Numbered from the stretch's first letter, positions 17,205 to 25,839 are shown. The stretch: DNA of 64,000 nucleotides from Gordoniibacillus chartarius (GCF_042432825.1 NZ_JBHLWN010000027.1:124001-188000); one strand, 5' to 3'. A program made the numbers and translations. The notes: a model not told the origin generated them from the sequence alone.

Positions 17205-17693
17205 TCAACTATAAACAAATTTTCGGATTATGGGTTGCCAAACCTCCCATATGTTACCGTCAGGATCAGCGAACGTGATGTTTGGTCCGTCAGTCATCAT
17301 TCTCCCTAAAATATTCACTCCGTTTTCCTTGAAACGTTCGAATAGCTCCTCAATCCGCGGAGTAATAAAACATGCCAAGGCATGGGGCTTGCCGTTGTCT
17401 AATGACCGTGAAAAGCGTAGTCGCCCGCCTTCTTCGTCCGATTTGTAAAGGAACAGAGCGGGTACAACTTGTCTTAAGCCAGGTGAAGGCAGGTTTCCAT
17501 TACGATCGGGTATATTCAAAATAGCCATCGCCATCCCTGGCTCGACACGTTTGTTGTTGGCAGGCTGGTACCCTAAATTCTTTTCGTACCATTTCATAGA
17601 CTCGTAAACATCATTTACTGGTACGTAAATACAAGTTATACCCGTAATGTCCTCCAGTCTTTCGTCCACTTTGATGTTCTCTTCTGCCTGCAT
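17205..17693 (-). CDS. VOC-family (glyoxalase/bleomycin-resistance fold) protein
   Basis: A 162-residue protein with one vicinal-oxygen-chelate domain: TCIYVPVNDVYESMKWYEKNLGY at the start and GPNITFADPDGNIWEVWQP at the end, the usual paired beta-alpha-beta-beta-beta modules. ATG 17693 is preceded by AGGAAGGA. The same frame is open up to 17810, overlapping the DinB stop, but that extension lacks domain character. Both genes may share a transcript. The substrate is unknown. Confidence 0.8.
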   Translation of the reverse strand: MQAEENIKVDERLEDITGITCIYVPVNDVYESMKWYEKNLGYQPANNKRVEPGMAMAILNIPDRNGNLPSPGLRQVVPALFLYKSDEEGGRLRFSRSLDNGKPHALACFITPRIEELFERFKENGVNILGRMMTDGPNITFADPDGNIWEVWQPIIRKFVYS

Positions 17694-17800
17694 CCGTTTC
17701 CTTCCTCTCAAAGAGGCCACCCGATCAATTCCGCGGCGGTCCCATGTTGTGTTTTCTGTGCTATAGTTCCTCGATAGCTTAAGAAAAGGCTGTATTATTT

Positions 17801-18271
17801 CTAGTCCCATACCTTCGGTCGATTTAATCCGGCTGTTCTCAAATAATCTAATAGCTGGCCTGTATGGACAGCCTCATGGTATGCAATTCTCATAAGCATA
17901 TCACCTAATGTCCTCGTATACCCAACGTCGCTTCGATCGATCTTGATTTGGGATAAATCCTCGTGTCCATAAGATTTTACGGTTTCTATAAAGGCATTAC
18001 GATAGGTTTGAGAGAACTCAATCTCTTCTTTCAGCGTTGTAAAAGGACGCTTCTCGTAAGGAGAGTCATAAGTGTCCAGACTTCCTTCCTTCAACAATGC
18101 AAGGTGGTAGTAGTATTCACTATCCAGTACATGACGAATCATCTCTTTCATGCTCATAGCCTCTGCATCCGGCTTCCAGTCAAGATATTCACTTGGTATA
18201 CTTTCCCATATCATTATGCTTCTAAGTCTAACTTCTTCAAAATTCCACACTATGGCTTCAATTACGTTCAT
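17801..18271 (-). CDS. DinB-family putative metal-dependent hydrolase
   Basis: A 156-residue four-helix-bundle protein. The DinB/YfiT metal triad is visible as the His in KEMIRHVLDSEYYYH and the two His of IAYHEAVHTGQLLDYL. AAAGGAAG lies 5 bases before ATG. Many Bacillota carry several such proteins, some acting as bacillithiol-dependent transferases; the specific substrate is unknown. Confidence 0.85.
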   Translation of the reverse strand: MNVIEAIVWNFEEVRLRSIMIWESIPSEYLDWKPDAEAMSMKEMIRHVLDSEYYYHLALLKEGSLDTYDSPYEKRPFTTLKEEIEFSQTYRNAFIETVKSYGHEDLSQIKIDRSDVGYTRTLGDMLMRIAYHEAVHTGQLLDYLRTAGLNRPKVWD

Positions 18272-18377
18272 AAAAACTTCCTTTCAACTTTATTATAACT
18301 GATATGATGCCAGAACCTAAGTTCCCATTCCACAAAAAAAATATTTCTTATTAAAGAGATCTGCCCGATAACTTAAT

Positions 18378-18407
18378 GAGGCTGCCGTTCATTCCCGCGG
18401 CAACCTC
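18378..18407 (-). terminator. Hairpin after padR-type gene
   Basis: GAGG-TGCCG pairs with CGGC-CCTC around a 9-base loop, 25 bases past the PadR stop. No U-run follows, so termination is uncertain. Confidence 0.35.
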
Positions 18408-18431
18408 GTGATGAATGTATGGCGCTATCAG

Positions 18432-18974
18432 TTAAGACGATGCTTCCAGCGAGTTCAGCACCTCTTCGAACCAGGCTATGGCGAACTGATGAGCCTTCAT
18501 TCCATAGTCGAGACTCTTTAATTGATAATGAAAGATCCCATTCTCGGATTCCGGAACCTCGAGCTGACTTAAATGCTTGTCCAATTGCTTCAGCTCTTCT
18601 TCCATCTGTCGGATGGTTTCCAGAATCCGGTTCAGGATATAACGCTTATCTTCGATGCGGTCCATAACACCGAGAAAGAAGAGCTTCGTAAGCGCAACCG
18701 CTTCAAGCTTGGTAGCCGGAATTTCTCCATTTCGCATCCAATCCAGGAATAGCTCCCGTCCGCTGTTTGTAATCGAATAGATTTTTTTGTTTCGGCCGTT
18801 TTCGAGTTTTTCCTCCACCTCGATATAGCCGCTGCTCAGCAGCTTCTTCACGGCAAACTGGAGACTTCCGTAACTGGCGCTGTAGAACAACGAAATGCCT
18901 TGCTGAAAGGACTTGTTCAGTTCATACAGCGTCAAGTTCCGGAGCATCAACAGGCCCAGTACGGCATATTCCAA
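18432..18974 (-). CDS. PadR-family transcriptional regulator
   Basis: A 180-residue regulator: winged helix (EYAVLGLLMLRNLTLYELNKSF, SYGSLQFAVKKLLSSGYIEV, GRNKKIYSITNSGRELF) followed by a C-terminal coiled-coil dimerisation helix (RILETIRQMEEELKQLDKHL). The start is TTG 18974, seven bases after a perfect AGGAGG; the frame stays open to 19166 but that DNA holds the promoter. It is divergent from the serine hydrolase gene, which it probably controls. Confidence 0.85.
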   Translation of the reverse strand: MEYAVLGLLMLRNLTLYELNKSFQQGISLFYSASYGSLQFAVKKLLSSGYIEVEEKLENGRNKKIYSITNSGRELFLDWMRNGEIPATKLEAVALTKLFFLGVMDRIEDKRYILNRILETIRQMEEELKQLDKHLSQLEVPESENGIFHYQLKSLDYGMKAHQFAIAWFEEVLNSLEASS

Positions 18975-19017
18975 GCAAGTTCCTCCTTGACGATTCACCT
19001 TCATTATATTACCATTC

Positions 19018-19027
19018 GTTATATAAC
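19018..19027. promoter_or_regulatory. Candidate PadR operator
   Basis: GTTATATAAC is a perfect 10-bp palindrome, with a near repeat AGTAACAT just after, in the 100-bp space between the divergent padR-type and serine hydrolase genes. Confidence 0.4.
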
Positions 19028-19074
19028 TAATAGTAACATATGATTTCGACAACATCAATTGCGGGGTGTCTGTT

Positions 19075-20136
19075 ATGTTGACCGATAAGATTGAGAAACT
19101 GTTGACGAAATCCGCCAAGAAATCGAAAACGCTGCAGTTTGCGATGAGCTTGCCGGCGATGAGCATCGACTACTCCTTTTCGAGTACGACGCCGGTTCAA
19201 AAGTTCCATAGCGCCAGTGTCGGCAAACTCATCACGGCGGTATTGACATTTAAAGCCATCGAGCAAGGTTCGATTGCCCTGAATACTCCCCTTCACCGCG
19301 TATTGGAACAAGGTGTTCTCGACCGGCTGTTTATGTATGAAGGCCAGGATTATCAAAGAGAAGTTACCGTAGAGCACCTCTTGAGCCATACATCCGGAGT
19401 GAACGACTATTTTGAGAGCACTACGTTTGATGGAGCATCGTTTATCGATGAAGTCATCAAGCGCTCGGATACGATATGGATGCCGATGGATCTTCTCGAT
19501 TATACGCGGACCAAGCAACGGGGGGTCGGCACGCCGGGTCAGCAGTTTTATTATTCGGACACTGGCTACGTGCTACTTGGTCTCGTGTTGGAGTCGATCT
19601 ACGGAATGCCGATCGGTCTGGCCTTGCAGAAGCATCTATTCGAGCCTGCCGGAATGACGGATACGTGCCTTTGCTTCCATAGCGAGGCTTTCGATCCCAA
19701 ACAGTTGGCGCCGATGTACATTAATGGGACGGACATACATCTTTTTCCAAGCCTTAGCTGCGATTTTTCAGGCGGCGGTTTATCCACGACGACGGCAGAT
19801 TTGCTTCGGTTTCTGCGCCAGCTGCAGAACGGGCAGTTGATTAGCAGCGGATCCCTGACCAAGATGGCGCAGTTTACCCATCGTTACCGCCAGGGCATGG
19901 TCTATGGGGTCGGTATGATGCAGCTGCGGTTCGAACAATTTTTCTTCTTGCTTAAACATTTACCAAGGCTGCAAGGACACCTCGGCGTCACGGGTGCTCA
20001 TGCATGGTACGATCCGGTATCCGGGGCGTCGTATGTGCTGAACGTCGGAAATACGAAGGACATGGCGGGGAGTTTCAAGCTGCTCATCAAAATCCTGCAG
20101 CTCGTCCACAGGGAACAAAGGGAGCGCCGAACTTGA
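19075..20136 (+). CDS. Beta-lactamase-fold serine hydrolase (class C / DD-peptidase-like)
   Basis: A 353-residue protein without signal peptide. The Ser-x-x-Lys motif is SVGK in KFHSASVGKLITAVL, the Tyr motif is YSDTGYVLLG, and a HxG-like HLGVTGAHAWYD occurs late. These define the beta-lactamase/AmpC/esterase fold (COG1680). GGGGTG precedes ATG 19075 by 6 bases; GTG 19066 is an in-frame alternative. The likely role is hydrolysis of an ester or amide, possibly of a toxic compound, under the divergent PadR regulator. Confidence 0.85.
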   Translation: MLTDKIEKLLTKSAKKSKTLQFAMSLPAMSIDYSFSSTTPVQKFHSASVGKLITAVLTFKAIEQGSIALNTPLHRVLEQGVLDRLFMYEGQDYQREVTVEHLLSHTSGVNDYFESTTFDGASFIDEVIKRSDTIWMPMDLLDYTRTKQRGVGTPGQQFYYSDTGYVLLGLVLESIYGMPIGLALQKHLFEPAGMTDTCLCFHSEAFDPKQLAPMYINGTDIHLFPSLSCDFSGGGLSTTTADLLRFLRQLQNGQLISSGSLTKMAQFTHRYRQGMVYGVGMMQLRFEQFFFLLKHLPRLQGHLGVTGAHAWYDPVSGASYVLNVGNTKDMAGSFKLLIKILQLVHREQRERRT

Positions 20137-20174
20137 ACAATCCGGGAATAGTGGAGAGGGTGTGAAAACAAACG

Positions 20175-20196
20175 CCTCCCGGCTGATGCCGGGAGG
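20175..20196 (-). terminator. Terminator of MatE-like transporter gene
   Basis: A perfect 9-bp stem (CCTCCCGGC with GCCGGGAGG, loop TGAT), followed on the minus strand by GTTTGTTTT. It lies about 110 bases past the transporter stop and also just after the convergent serine hydrolase. Confidence 0.65.
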
Positions 20197-20309
20197 GGGA
20201 CGGTTTACGGTTAGGATTTGCCGGCATAGAAGAGCAGCCGTTCACTTCAAACACATTACCTTTAGACGGGATTTTTCGGTTCTCCGCTGCGTTTCTTTTT
20301 AGTCCCCCC

Positions 20310-21602
20310 TCATTGCCCTGACAACGTAGCGGGCTCACGGCCCATCAGACGGCGCAAGTAAAATGCTACGACCAGCAGCTCCACAGGTGCGGAAATCGCG
20401 GCAACCAGCCCGGCCATTTGTCCGTTCAATCCGGGAACCGAGAACACAAAACCGGCCAGCAAGCCTACATTTACAATAGCGGAAGAAAACTTGCCCGCCA
20501 CAATCGCCTTCGTTTTGCCGGACAGCATCGCTTTCCCCGCAAAGAAATCGATCCACGGCGCCAGACAGCTTTGAACCGCCAGCAGACGAAGCAGCATGCG
20601 GACGGCGTCAAGAAGCGCTCCCTTCAGGCTCAATACCCCTTCCAGAAGCCAACTTCCTCCGGCCTCCGTCGATACGGTCAGCAAAAATAACGGCGACAAT
20701 ACGGACAGTCCCGCAACGACAATCAGTACATTGCGACGCTGCTGCTCATAGAATTGGATCACAATCTGATGCACGGACGCGCAAAACCATGCCACCATAT
20801 TGGACAGCTGAAGCGCCACGGCAAAGGAAGCGACCGCCAGCGTCGGATCTGCGCTGTAGTTGAGCGCTGCCTGGACCGCCGGGTTCAACGCGGCAAGCAA
20901 AAGATTGGAATAGATGAGCGGCATATAGAAGGGCATTAGCTGACCAACTTGACGTACGGTTTGCGATTCCCGATGTTCCGGCAGCGACTTCTGCAACGAG
21001 TATCCTTCCGCTGACGCCACGGCCGATTCAATCAGAATGCCGACCATGAAGATCAGAGCGCCGAGCGCGCCGCTGTTCGTCCAGCCCGCTTGAATGAACC
21101 ACCACGACATGCCGAACATGGCTGCGACGCGGACCGCCATCCCGATCGTCATCCATCCCGTTCGCAGCTGGTTGATGATAACCCCTTGGAACAAACTGCG
21201 TGCCGCGGTGAGGACATACATGAAAGCCAGCACCTGATAAACCTGAATAGTCGGCTGTAAAAGCACCGTACTGACACCAAACACGCGTTGAAACAGCCAG
21301 CCGCCGAAAGGTGTCCATCCGATGCCTATACTCACGGCGAGAAGCACGCACATCACGTAAATCGTCAGCCGGCTCACGGAGCGAAACGAAATCCGGTCGC
21401 GAGAAAATTTGCTCGACGCCTGCCGGATCGCATTGTTGGGCAGATCGATCAGAAAGGATAAGCTGAGCGCCACCGCGTAGCTGCTGATAGTTACATCGGG
21501 ATTCGCGGAACGGGCCAATACCCCGTTGATGATGACATGAGTGAGCGCTGCAAGCATCGCCGAAGCGCCCATCGGGATGTAAAACCAAATGATTCTAAGC
21601 AT
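20310..21602 (-). CDS. MatE-like / flippase-type multi-spanning membrane protein
   Basis: A 430-residue protein with about 12 membrane helices in two halves. The opening IIWFYIPMGASAMLAALTHVIINGVLAR and the mid-protein restart MPFYMPLIYSNLLLAALNPAVQAALNY resemble MATE/MOP-superfamily exporters. Start ATG 21602 has GGAGG 7 bases upstream; the frame extends 25 codons further without a site. The substrate is unknown: drug efflux or lipid-linked flipping are the options within the superfamily. Confidence 0.7.
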   Translation of the reverse strand: MLRIIWFYIPMGASAMLAALTHVIINGVLARSANPDVTISSYAVALSLSFLIDLPNNAIRQASSKFSRDRISFRSVSRLTIYVMCVLLAVSIGIGWTPFGGWLFQRVFGVSTVLLQPTIQVYQVLAFMYVLTAARSLFQGVIINQLRTGWMTIGMAVRVAAMFGMSWWFIQAGWTNSGALGALIFMVGILIESAVASAEGYSLQKSLPEHRESQTVRQVGQLMPFYMPLIYSNLLLAALNPAVQAALNYSADPTLAVASFAVALQLSNMVAWFCASVHQIVIQFYEQQRRNVLIVVAGLSVLSPLFLLTVSTEAGGSWLLEGVLSLKGALLDAVRMLLRLLAVQSCLAPWIDFFAGKAMLSGKTKAIVAGKFSSAIVNVGLLAGFVFSVPGLNGQMAGLVAAISAPVELLVVAFYLRRLMGREPATLSGQ

Positions 21603-21716
21603 GTCCGTCCTCCACAAGATGTCCTGCATGCGGTCCGTTCGCTTGGTGATTGAGGACCCTACGCCTAATAGTACCACTTACTGCACAAGACTTCATCCGT
21701 TACGGGAAAATGAAAA

Positions 21717-21765
21717 ATAAGCCCGCAGGCCTTTTCCGTCCCGGAGAATCGGTCTGCAGGCTTTT
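21717..21765 (-). terminator. Terminator of VOC gene
   Basis: A long stem built from AAGCCTGCAGACC and GGCCTGCGGGCTT arms runs into TTATTTTTC on the minus strand, about 75 bases past the VOC stop. Confidence 0.7.
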
Positions 21766-21841
21766 CGTTCGAATGGCTTGGATTATTTATCCATTACACA
21801 TTTTCAGCTTGCGCTCCCCCTAGGGTAACGTTCGATTAGAT

Positions 21842-22180
21842 TTAATCCCAAATCGACCATGCCGCTTCAAGAACGTTGCCATCAGGATCTTTGAACAAGA
21901 AGGATTTTGCTTCATGGTTTCCAATAATATCGCCCACCTCTACTCCTCGTTCAATAAGCAAGAAAGCAACATTATGTGGGCTTGCGGGATCGCCAAAGTT
22001 AAATATTGCTTCTCTTTCCTCCGGACTGCGGCTAACTCCTTGGTCAAGAATAGTCCTTAGACGAAACCCAAGGATATCAGTGTACCAAGCTACGGATCTA
22101 TCGAAATCCTTGGTTGGATAATGTATATATCCAACTCGTGAAAAGATTGATTGTTCTTTTGGAATGATTTGCTCGTTCAC
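21842..22180 (-). CDS. VOC-family protein
   Basis: A 112-residue single VOC domain: SRVGYIHYPTKDFDRSVAWYTDILGF, then FNFGDPASPHNVAFLLIERG and the closing SFLFKDPDGNVLEAAWSIW with the usual D-P-D-G-N turn and terminal metal-ligand-region Glu. The start is GTG 22180, 6 bases after GGAGGG. Own terminator, no operon partner. Substrate unknown. Confidence 0.8.
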   Translation of the reverse strand: MNEQIIPKEQSIFSRVGYIHYPTKDFDRSVAWYTDILGFRLRTILDQGVSRSPEEREAIFNFGDPASPHNVAFLLIERGVEVGDIIGNHEAKSFLFKDPDGNVLEAAWSIWD

Positions 22181-22391
22181 GTTAGCCCTCCATTACTGGA
22201 ATGAACTACATATTTTTATAACGATCGTCCCGTTCCTCAGCGTAACATGCCATAAAAGTCAAAACTAGATATCTTTATGATTTAGAATCCCGTCTATGTC
22301 TACCCTTTTCAGTGCACAGAGCCGCACGGCTAATGAATGAACGCCACTATGTTACTGAAATAGAGCCACTTCTCGCAAGCTGAACCGGGCT

Positions 22392-23324
22392 TCAACTATG
22401 TAAAAGAAGCTTGTCCTGTTCGTAAGCAGAAGATGTGAGGGCGGCAGCCGGCATAACTTTCAATTCCACATAAACCTGACCGACAACTTTCGAACCGTTC
22501 GAGACGGCTTTGCAATCGAACCAGTAGATTTCGTCTCTAGCATACGTTAATTCACTTTGGACTTGAATATGATCGCCGGCAAAAGCCAGCTGGTCGGCTT
22601 GGGCATTCCCGGAAAGAACCTGAAATGTAATCTCATCGTCTCCGTGCAAGTGAGCGGCATGTATCCCTGCGGTTTGTATCAGCTGGCTCATCAGCCTTGC
22701 GATCGGCAATACGGGCAGTTCTGCGAAGTGACCGTAACACCAGGCCGGTTCAATCATACCTAATTCTGCTTTAACAAGTGGAATGGACTTCTCGATGTTA
22801 CGAAGAGGGAGTAGGTGCTTGTAGGGGTTTGGCGAGGCATCATGGAAAATGTTTTGCATTTGAAATTTACGATTCGCACGCTTAAACGTTTCCTCTTTGA
22901 CGACATGGTACATCACTTCCAAGTAGTAGAGGATGTGACCGGTATGATCCTGGATGTAGCAGCTTGCAGCGGCCGATTTGCCGCTGATCATTTTGCCTGC
23001 AGCCACACCGTACAGCTTGTGGCGGGTGGCGGTGCCGCCCTGTCTGACGGCAGGGTTTCGTCTCAACACAGCCTTCGATGCAAGGTAATAATGTTTGGAT
23101 TTGACAGGATTTAGACTGGCAACGGAACATGAGCCGAGTATGGCTAAATGCCGCCCGATTTCTCCAGAGGAGATGGGACCTGCTTCTTTGCCCAAGGACT
23201 GCTCGACTTCAATTGACGCATAGGCTGCATGGTGATCGTCGATAAACAAGTTTTGCAGCGCGTAATAGGGAGGCTGTACATCAATCAATGATAGAATGCT
23301 TTCGAGGCCAACAATCGAGCTCAT
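22392..23324 (-). CDS. Double-hotdog protein, FabA/FabZ-like
   Basis: A 310-residue protein. The C-terminal half contains WCYGHFAELPVLPIARLMSQ, which follows the FabZ active-site pattern GHFPxxPxxPG. The N-terminal half contains GEIGRHLAILGSC, a dehydratase-like helix start. It is therefore probably two fused hotdog domains, as in dehydratases of polyketide or polyunsaturated-lipid pathways. The FabZ-type Gly after Pro is replaced by Ile-Ala. AGGAGG lies 6 bases before ATG. It stands alone, with no acyl carrier or ketosynthase gene near, so its pathway is unclear. Confidence 0.6.
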   Translation of the reverse strand: MSSIVGLESILSLIDVQPPYYALQNLFIDDHHAAYASIEVEQSLGKEAGPISSGEIGRHLAILGSCSVASLNPVKSKHYYLASKAVLRRNPAVRQGGTATRHKLYGVAAGKMISGKSAAASCYIQDHTGHILYYLEVMYHVVKEETFKRANRKFQMQNIFHDASPNPYKHLLPLRNIEKSIPLVKAELGMIEPAWCYGHFAELPVLPIARLMSQLIQTAGIHAAHLHGDDEITFQVLSGNAQADQLAFAGDHIQVQSELTYARDEIYWFDCKAVSNGSKVVGQVYVELKVMPAAALTSSAYEQDKLLLHS

Positions 23325-23727
23325 ACCGATCCTCCTACAGAATGTTATATGAAGTAATTGTAACCACGTTATTCTTCTTAGATGGCCCAGTTACCCGGAA
23401 TATTCTGATTTCATGCAGCAAGCTCGGCGGGAGTGGATCTATGGATTGTCCATCAGGATGAGGTCGATCAAATAGCTCAGTTGGATGCTTTTGGAGGGAG
23501 GATAATTAATATATATTTTCCTGATATTCCTAGATGTAGGATAATACATAGGGCTGAAAAAGTAAAGTTTTGTCACACCACGCGCAACCGCACTCTATAT
23601 TGCAAAAAGCGATGGGTTGGTTCCATCGCTGCGCTCTCGTATCCTCTAGCATAATCATAATAAACAACATTCCTCGACAAGACTACAGTGCACCTCGCAC
23701 TTAAAACGATATGCACCTTACTAATAC
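23325..23727. other. AT-rich intergenic stretch with a possible decayed ORF
   Basis: 403 bases with no convincing gene. A plus-strand frame (23433-23654) reads LWIVHQDEVDQIAQLDAFGG then INIYFPDIP, plausible as protein, but its start is GTG without a ribosome site and it runs into the CorC terminator hairpin. Base composition is more AT-rich than most of the window. Confidence 0.3.
23604..23630 (-). terminator. Terminator of CorC/HlyC-family gene
   Basis: An 8-bp stem AGCGATGG/CCATCGCT with a 7-base loop runs into TTTTTGC on the minus strand, about 100 bases past the stop codon. Confidence 0.7.
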
Positions 23728-25059
23728 CTAGGATTCGACTTCAACCTCCATGTTTTTTTCAATAATCTTCACTTTGTTAATTCTTCGTTCTTTAACCTCT
23801 TCAATCCTGAAAATCGCACCTTCATATTCGACTATTGGTTTTTCGCCGTCCGCCGGAATTCTTCCGAGTTGATCAACCAAAAATCCACCAAGAGTGTCGT
23901 AATCTTCATGCGGGAAATTTATATTGATTTTCTCTCGAAGATAACGTAGATTTACTATTCCTTTGACAATATAAGTGCTAGGGTCGATTTGTTCAATTTC
24001 CCTATCATCTTCGTCATGTTCATCAAAGATGTTGCCGACAATTTCCTCAAGCAAGTCCTCAATTGTTAAAATACCGGCGGTTCCTCCGTATTCGTCAATC
24101 GCGATAGCAATATGAACTTTATTCTTCTGCAATTCCTTGAACAACAGATCGATCTTCTTAGAAGTTGGGACAAAATAAGGAGGACGCGAAATTTTTCTAA
24201 TCTCTAATTCCGAATCTCCGCTATGCTCAATAAAGTCCAGTAAGTCTTTAACATGTAGAATTCCCACAATATTATCTATGCTACCCTCGAAAACAGGAAG
24301 TCTTGTATATTTTTCAAGATTAACCAGCTTTATAACTTCATGAAACGGCGTATCCACTGGAACGCCTACAACATGGCTTCGATGAGTCATTATATCGCTT
24401 ACGGTTTTATTATCAAATTCAAAAATATTATTAATCATCAATCGTTCTGTTTCTTGAATAGTGCCTTTCTCATTACCTGCGTCCACCATCATTCTAATCT
24501 CTTCTTCTGTAACTTCATCCATCTTGTCGTTCGGATCAACGCCTGCTAAACGAACAAGGGAGTTCGTAGAAAGCGTTAAAAGTCTAACGAATGGAGAAGT
24601 AACTTTAGACAACAGTGTTAGAGGCATAACTGCAAACATTGCGATGGGTTCAGCTTTTTGCAATGCAAGCCGTTTTGGCACAAGCTCGCCCAATACAAGC
24701 GTAAAATAAGACAGTAATAGCGTTATAAGTATGACGGAAACTAGTTCTAACGTTTCAAGGGGCAACGGAATGTTAGTGGAATGCAAGAAACTGGCCATCC
24801 TGCCAGCGAAACTTTCCGCCGCAAACGCACTTGCCAAGAATCCAGCCAAGGTTATACCAATTTGAATTGTGGCTAGGAAACGGCTCGGTTCACTCAGAAG
24901 ATTTTGCAATAATTTTGCCTTCTTATGCCCTTCTTCAGCCATCGCTTTAATTTTATTATCGTTTAATGAAATAAGGGCGATTTCCGAAGCGGCAAAAAAA
25001 GCATTCAGCACAATGAGTACAAGTAAGATCAAAATTTCAGTTAGCAACGTTTTCATCAT
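23728..25059 (-). CDS. CorC/HlyC (CNNM-type) membrane transporter protein
   Basis: A 443-residue protein: DUF21/CNNM membrane domain ~1-200 (LNAFFAASEIALISLND, QIGITLAGFLASAFAAESFAG), paired CBS domains ~205-335 (DIMTHRSHVVGVPVDTPFHEV, HIAIAIDEYGGTAGILTIEDLLEEIVG) and a C-terminal CorC_HlyC domain ~350-430 (DYDTLGGFLVDQLGRIP). Family members take part in Mg2+ or Co2+ homeostasis and sense ATP through the CBS pair. Codon use is more AT-rich than its neighbours. A small upstream ORF with a strong ribosome site precedes it. Confidence 0.93.
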   Translation of the reverse strand: MMKTLLTEILILLVLIVLNAFFAASEIALISLNDNKIKAMAEEGHKKAKLLQNLLSEPSRFLATIQIGITLAGFLASAFAAESFAGRMASFLHSTNIPLPLETLELVSVILITLLLSYFTLVLGELVPKRLALQKAEPIAMFAVMPLTLLSKVTSPFVRLLTLSTNSLVRLAGVDPNDKMDEVTEEEIRMMVDAGNEKGTIQETERLMINNIFEFDNKTVSDIMTHRSHVVGVPVDTPFHEVIKLVNLEKYTRLPVFEGSIDNIVGILHVKDLLDFIEHSGDSELEIRKISRPPYFVPTSKKIDLLFKELQKNKVHIAIAIDEYGGTAGILTIEDLLEEIVGNIFDEHDEDDREIEQIDPSTYIVKGIVNLRYLREKININFPHEDYDTLGGFLVDQLGRIPADGEKPIVEYEGAIFRIEEVKERRINKVKIIEKNMEVEVES

Positions 25060-25103
25060 CCTCCATCAGAATAAGTTTAAACACCGACAGTTTCTGATGA
25101 AAT

Positions 25104-25199
25104 TTATTCCAATTGATGAAAACTTGCCTTACTGCCTTTTTGGGATACAACAAGTACCCACAGGCTACTATTGCTCGGTTCCCCTGGGTCATCGTCCAT
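25104..25199 (-). CDS. 31-codon upstream ORF of the CorC/HlyC gene (possible leader peptide)
   Basis: ATG 25199 follows AAGGAGGTGG at a spacing of about 10 bases, a stronger site than that of the main gene. The peptide begins MDDDPGEPSNSSLWVLVV and ends SKASFHQLE, stop TAA 25104-25106, 45 bases before the main ATG at 25059. It could be a regulatory leader or a displaced N-terminus. No attenuator hairpin is evident after it. Function unknown. Confidence 0.5.
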   Translation of the reverse strand: MDDDPGEPSNSSLWVLVVSQKGSKASFHQLE

Positions 25200-25267
25200 T
25201 CCAATGCCACCTCCTTTTCTTATATATCAGTAAATATTATCAATGTTTTATTCCGATTCATCAAGAT

Positions 25268-25490
25268 TTATTTTTCTATACATAATGTATGAACAATCAT
25301 GAAAAATAAGATGTAGGCCGTCGCTCCGCCGATGGAATGACCGAACACCCCGACATGGCCGAGATCCATCCTCCCTTTGAGATGACTTGGAATCTGCCCC
25401 GATTGGATGAACTCGAATTGGTCCAACACAAACGCCACATCAGTGTCATCTTCACTCTCCTTATAAAGGATCTCTTTTCGCTTGTTCCAA
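25268..25490 (-). pseudogene. Remnant of an alpha/beta hydrolase (PAF-acetylhydrolase/dienelactone-hydrolase-like)
   Basis: The minus frame reads TDVAFVLDQFEFIQSGQIPS, then KGRMDLGHVGVFGHSIGGAT: the nucleophile elbow GHSIGG and preceding helix of this hydrolase family. It breaks off right after the elbow into an unrelated tail ending TAA 25268-25270, and an in-frame stop interrupts it upstream near 25490. Only about 70 residues of a protein of at least 300 are left. Confidence 0.7.
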
Positions 25491-25703
25491 TCTTATCCTG
25501 CCAGGTGGCCTAAGTAAGCATCCCCCCTCCTTTCGCTGCCGTAACATATAGACGATTGTGGACTCCAAAAAGTACTAGGTAGCATGTTCGTAATCCTGCG
25601 TTAGCTTAGCCCGCCGCGGTTACTCCCTCCATTTGAAACTCATTTACACACGGCGCTATCGGACGCATTCGCACAGGAACTGAATGCCCTCCACGAAAAG
25701 TGA

Positions 25704-25786
25704 ATTCGAGTACCGGAGGATAGTTCTCCGTCAGAACGAAGTTTCGGCGACTACGCGAAAGTTCTTCCTCCCCGCCGAGTTAAGGT
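25704..25786 (+). pseudogene. Decayed fragment of a LacI-family regulator gene
   Basis: Two short stretches match the 3' part of the lacI-type gene at 13654-14676 almost base for base: ATTCGAGTACCGGAGGATA with TCCGTCA (compare 14452 onward), and GGCGACTACGCGAAAG with CTCCCCGCCGAG (compare 14607 onward). About 110 bases between them are deleted and the frame is lost. It reads as the relic of a second copy or close paralogue. Confidence 0.6.
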
Positions 25787-25801
25787 GTATAAAATGTTAA
25801 T

Positions 25802-25839
25802 GGCGGCCCCTCCCGCCTCAGCTTCGGGAATAGGCCGCC
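25802..25839 (-). terminator. Terminator of the hydantoinase operon
   Basis: GGCGGCC (25802-25808) pairs with GGCCGCC (25833-25839), with an inner CCCG/CGGG stem. It lies 26 bases past the stop of the last operon gene; the minus strand continues ATTAACATTTT. Confidence 0.65.

Noticed and set aside
17694..17810. Longer N-terminus for the VOC protein starting inside the DinB gene
   Set aside because: The extra 39 residues are Arg-rich and unlike the family, and ATG 17693 has its own ribosome site.
23433..23654. 73-codon plus-strand ORF
   Set aside because: The start lacks a ribosome site and its 3' part runs through the CorC terminator hairpin; not listed as a gene, only mentioned for the intergenic stretch.
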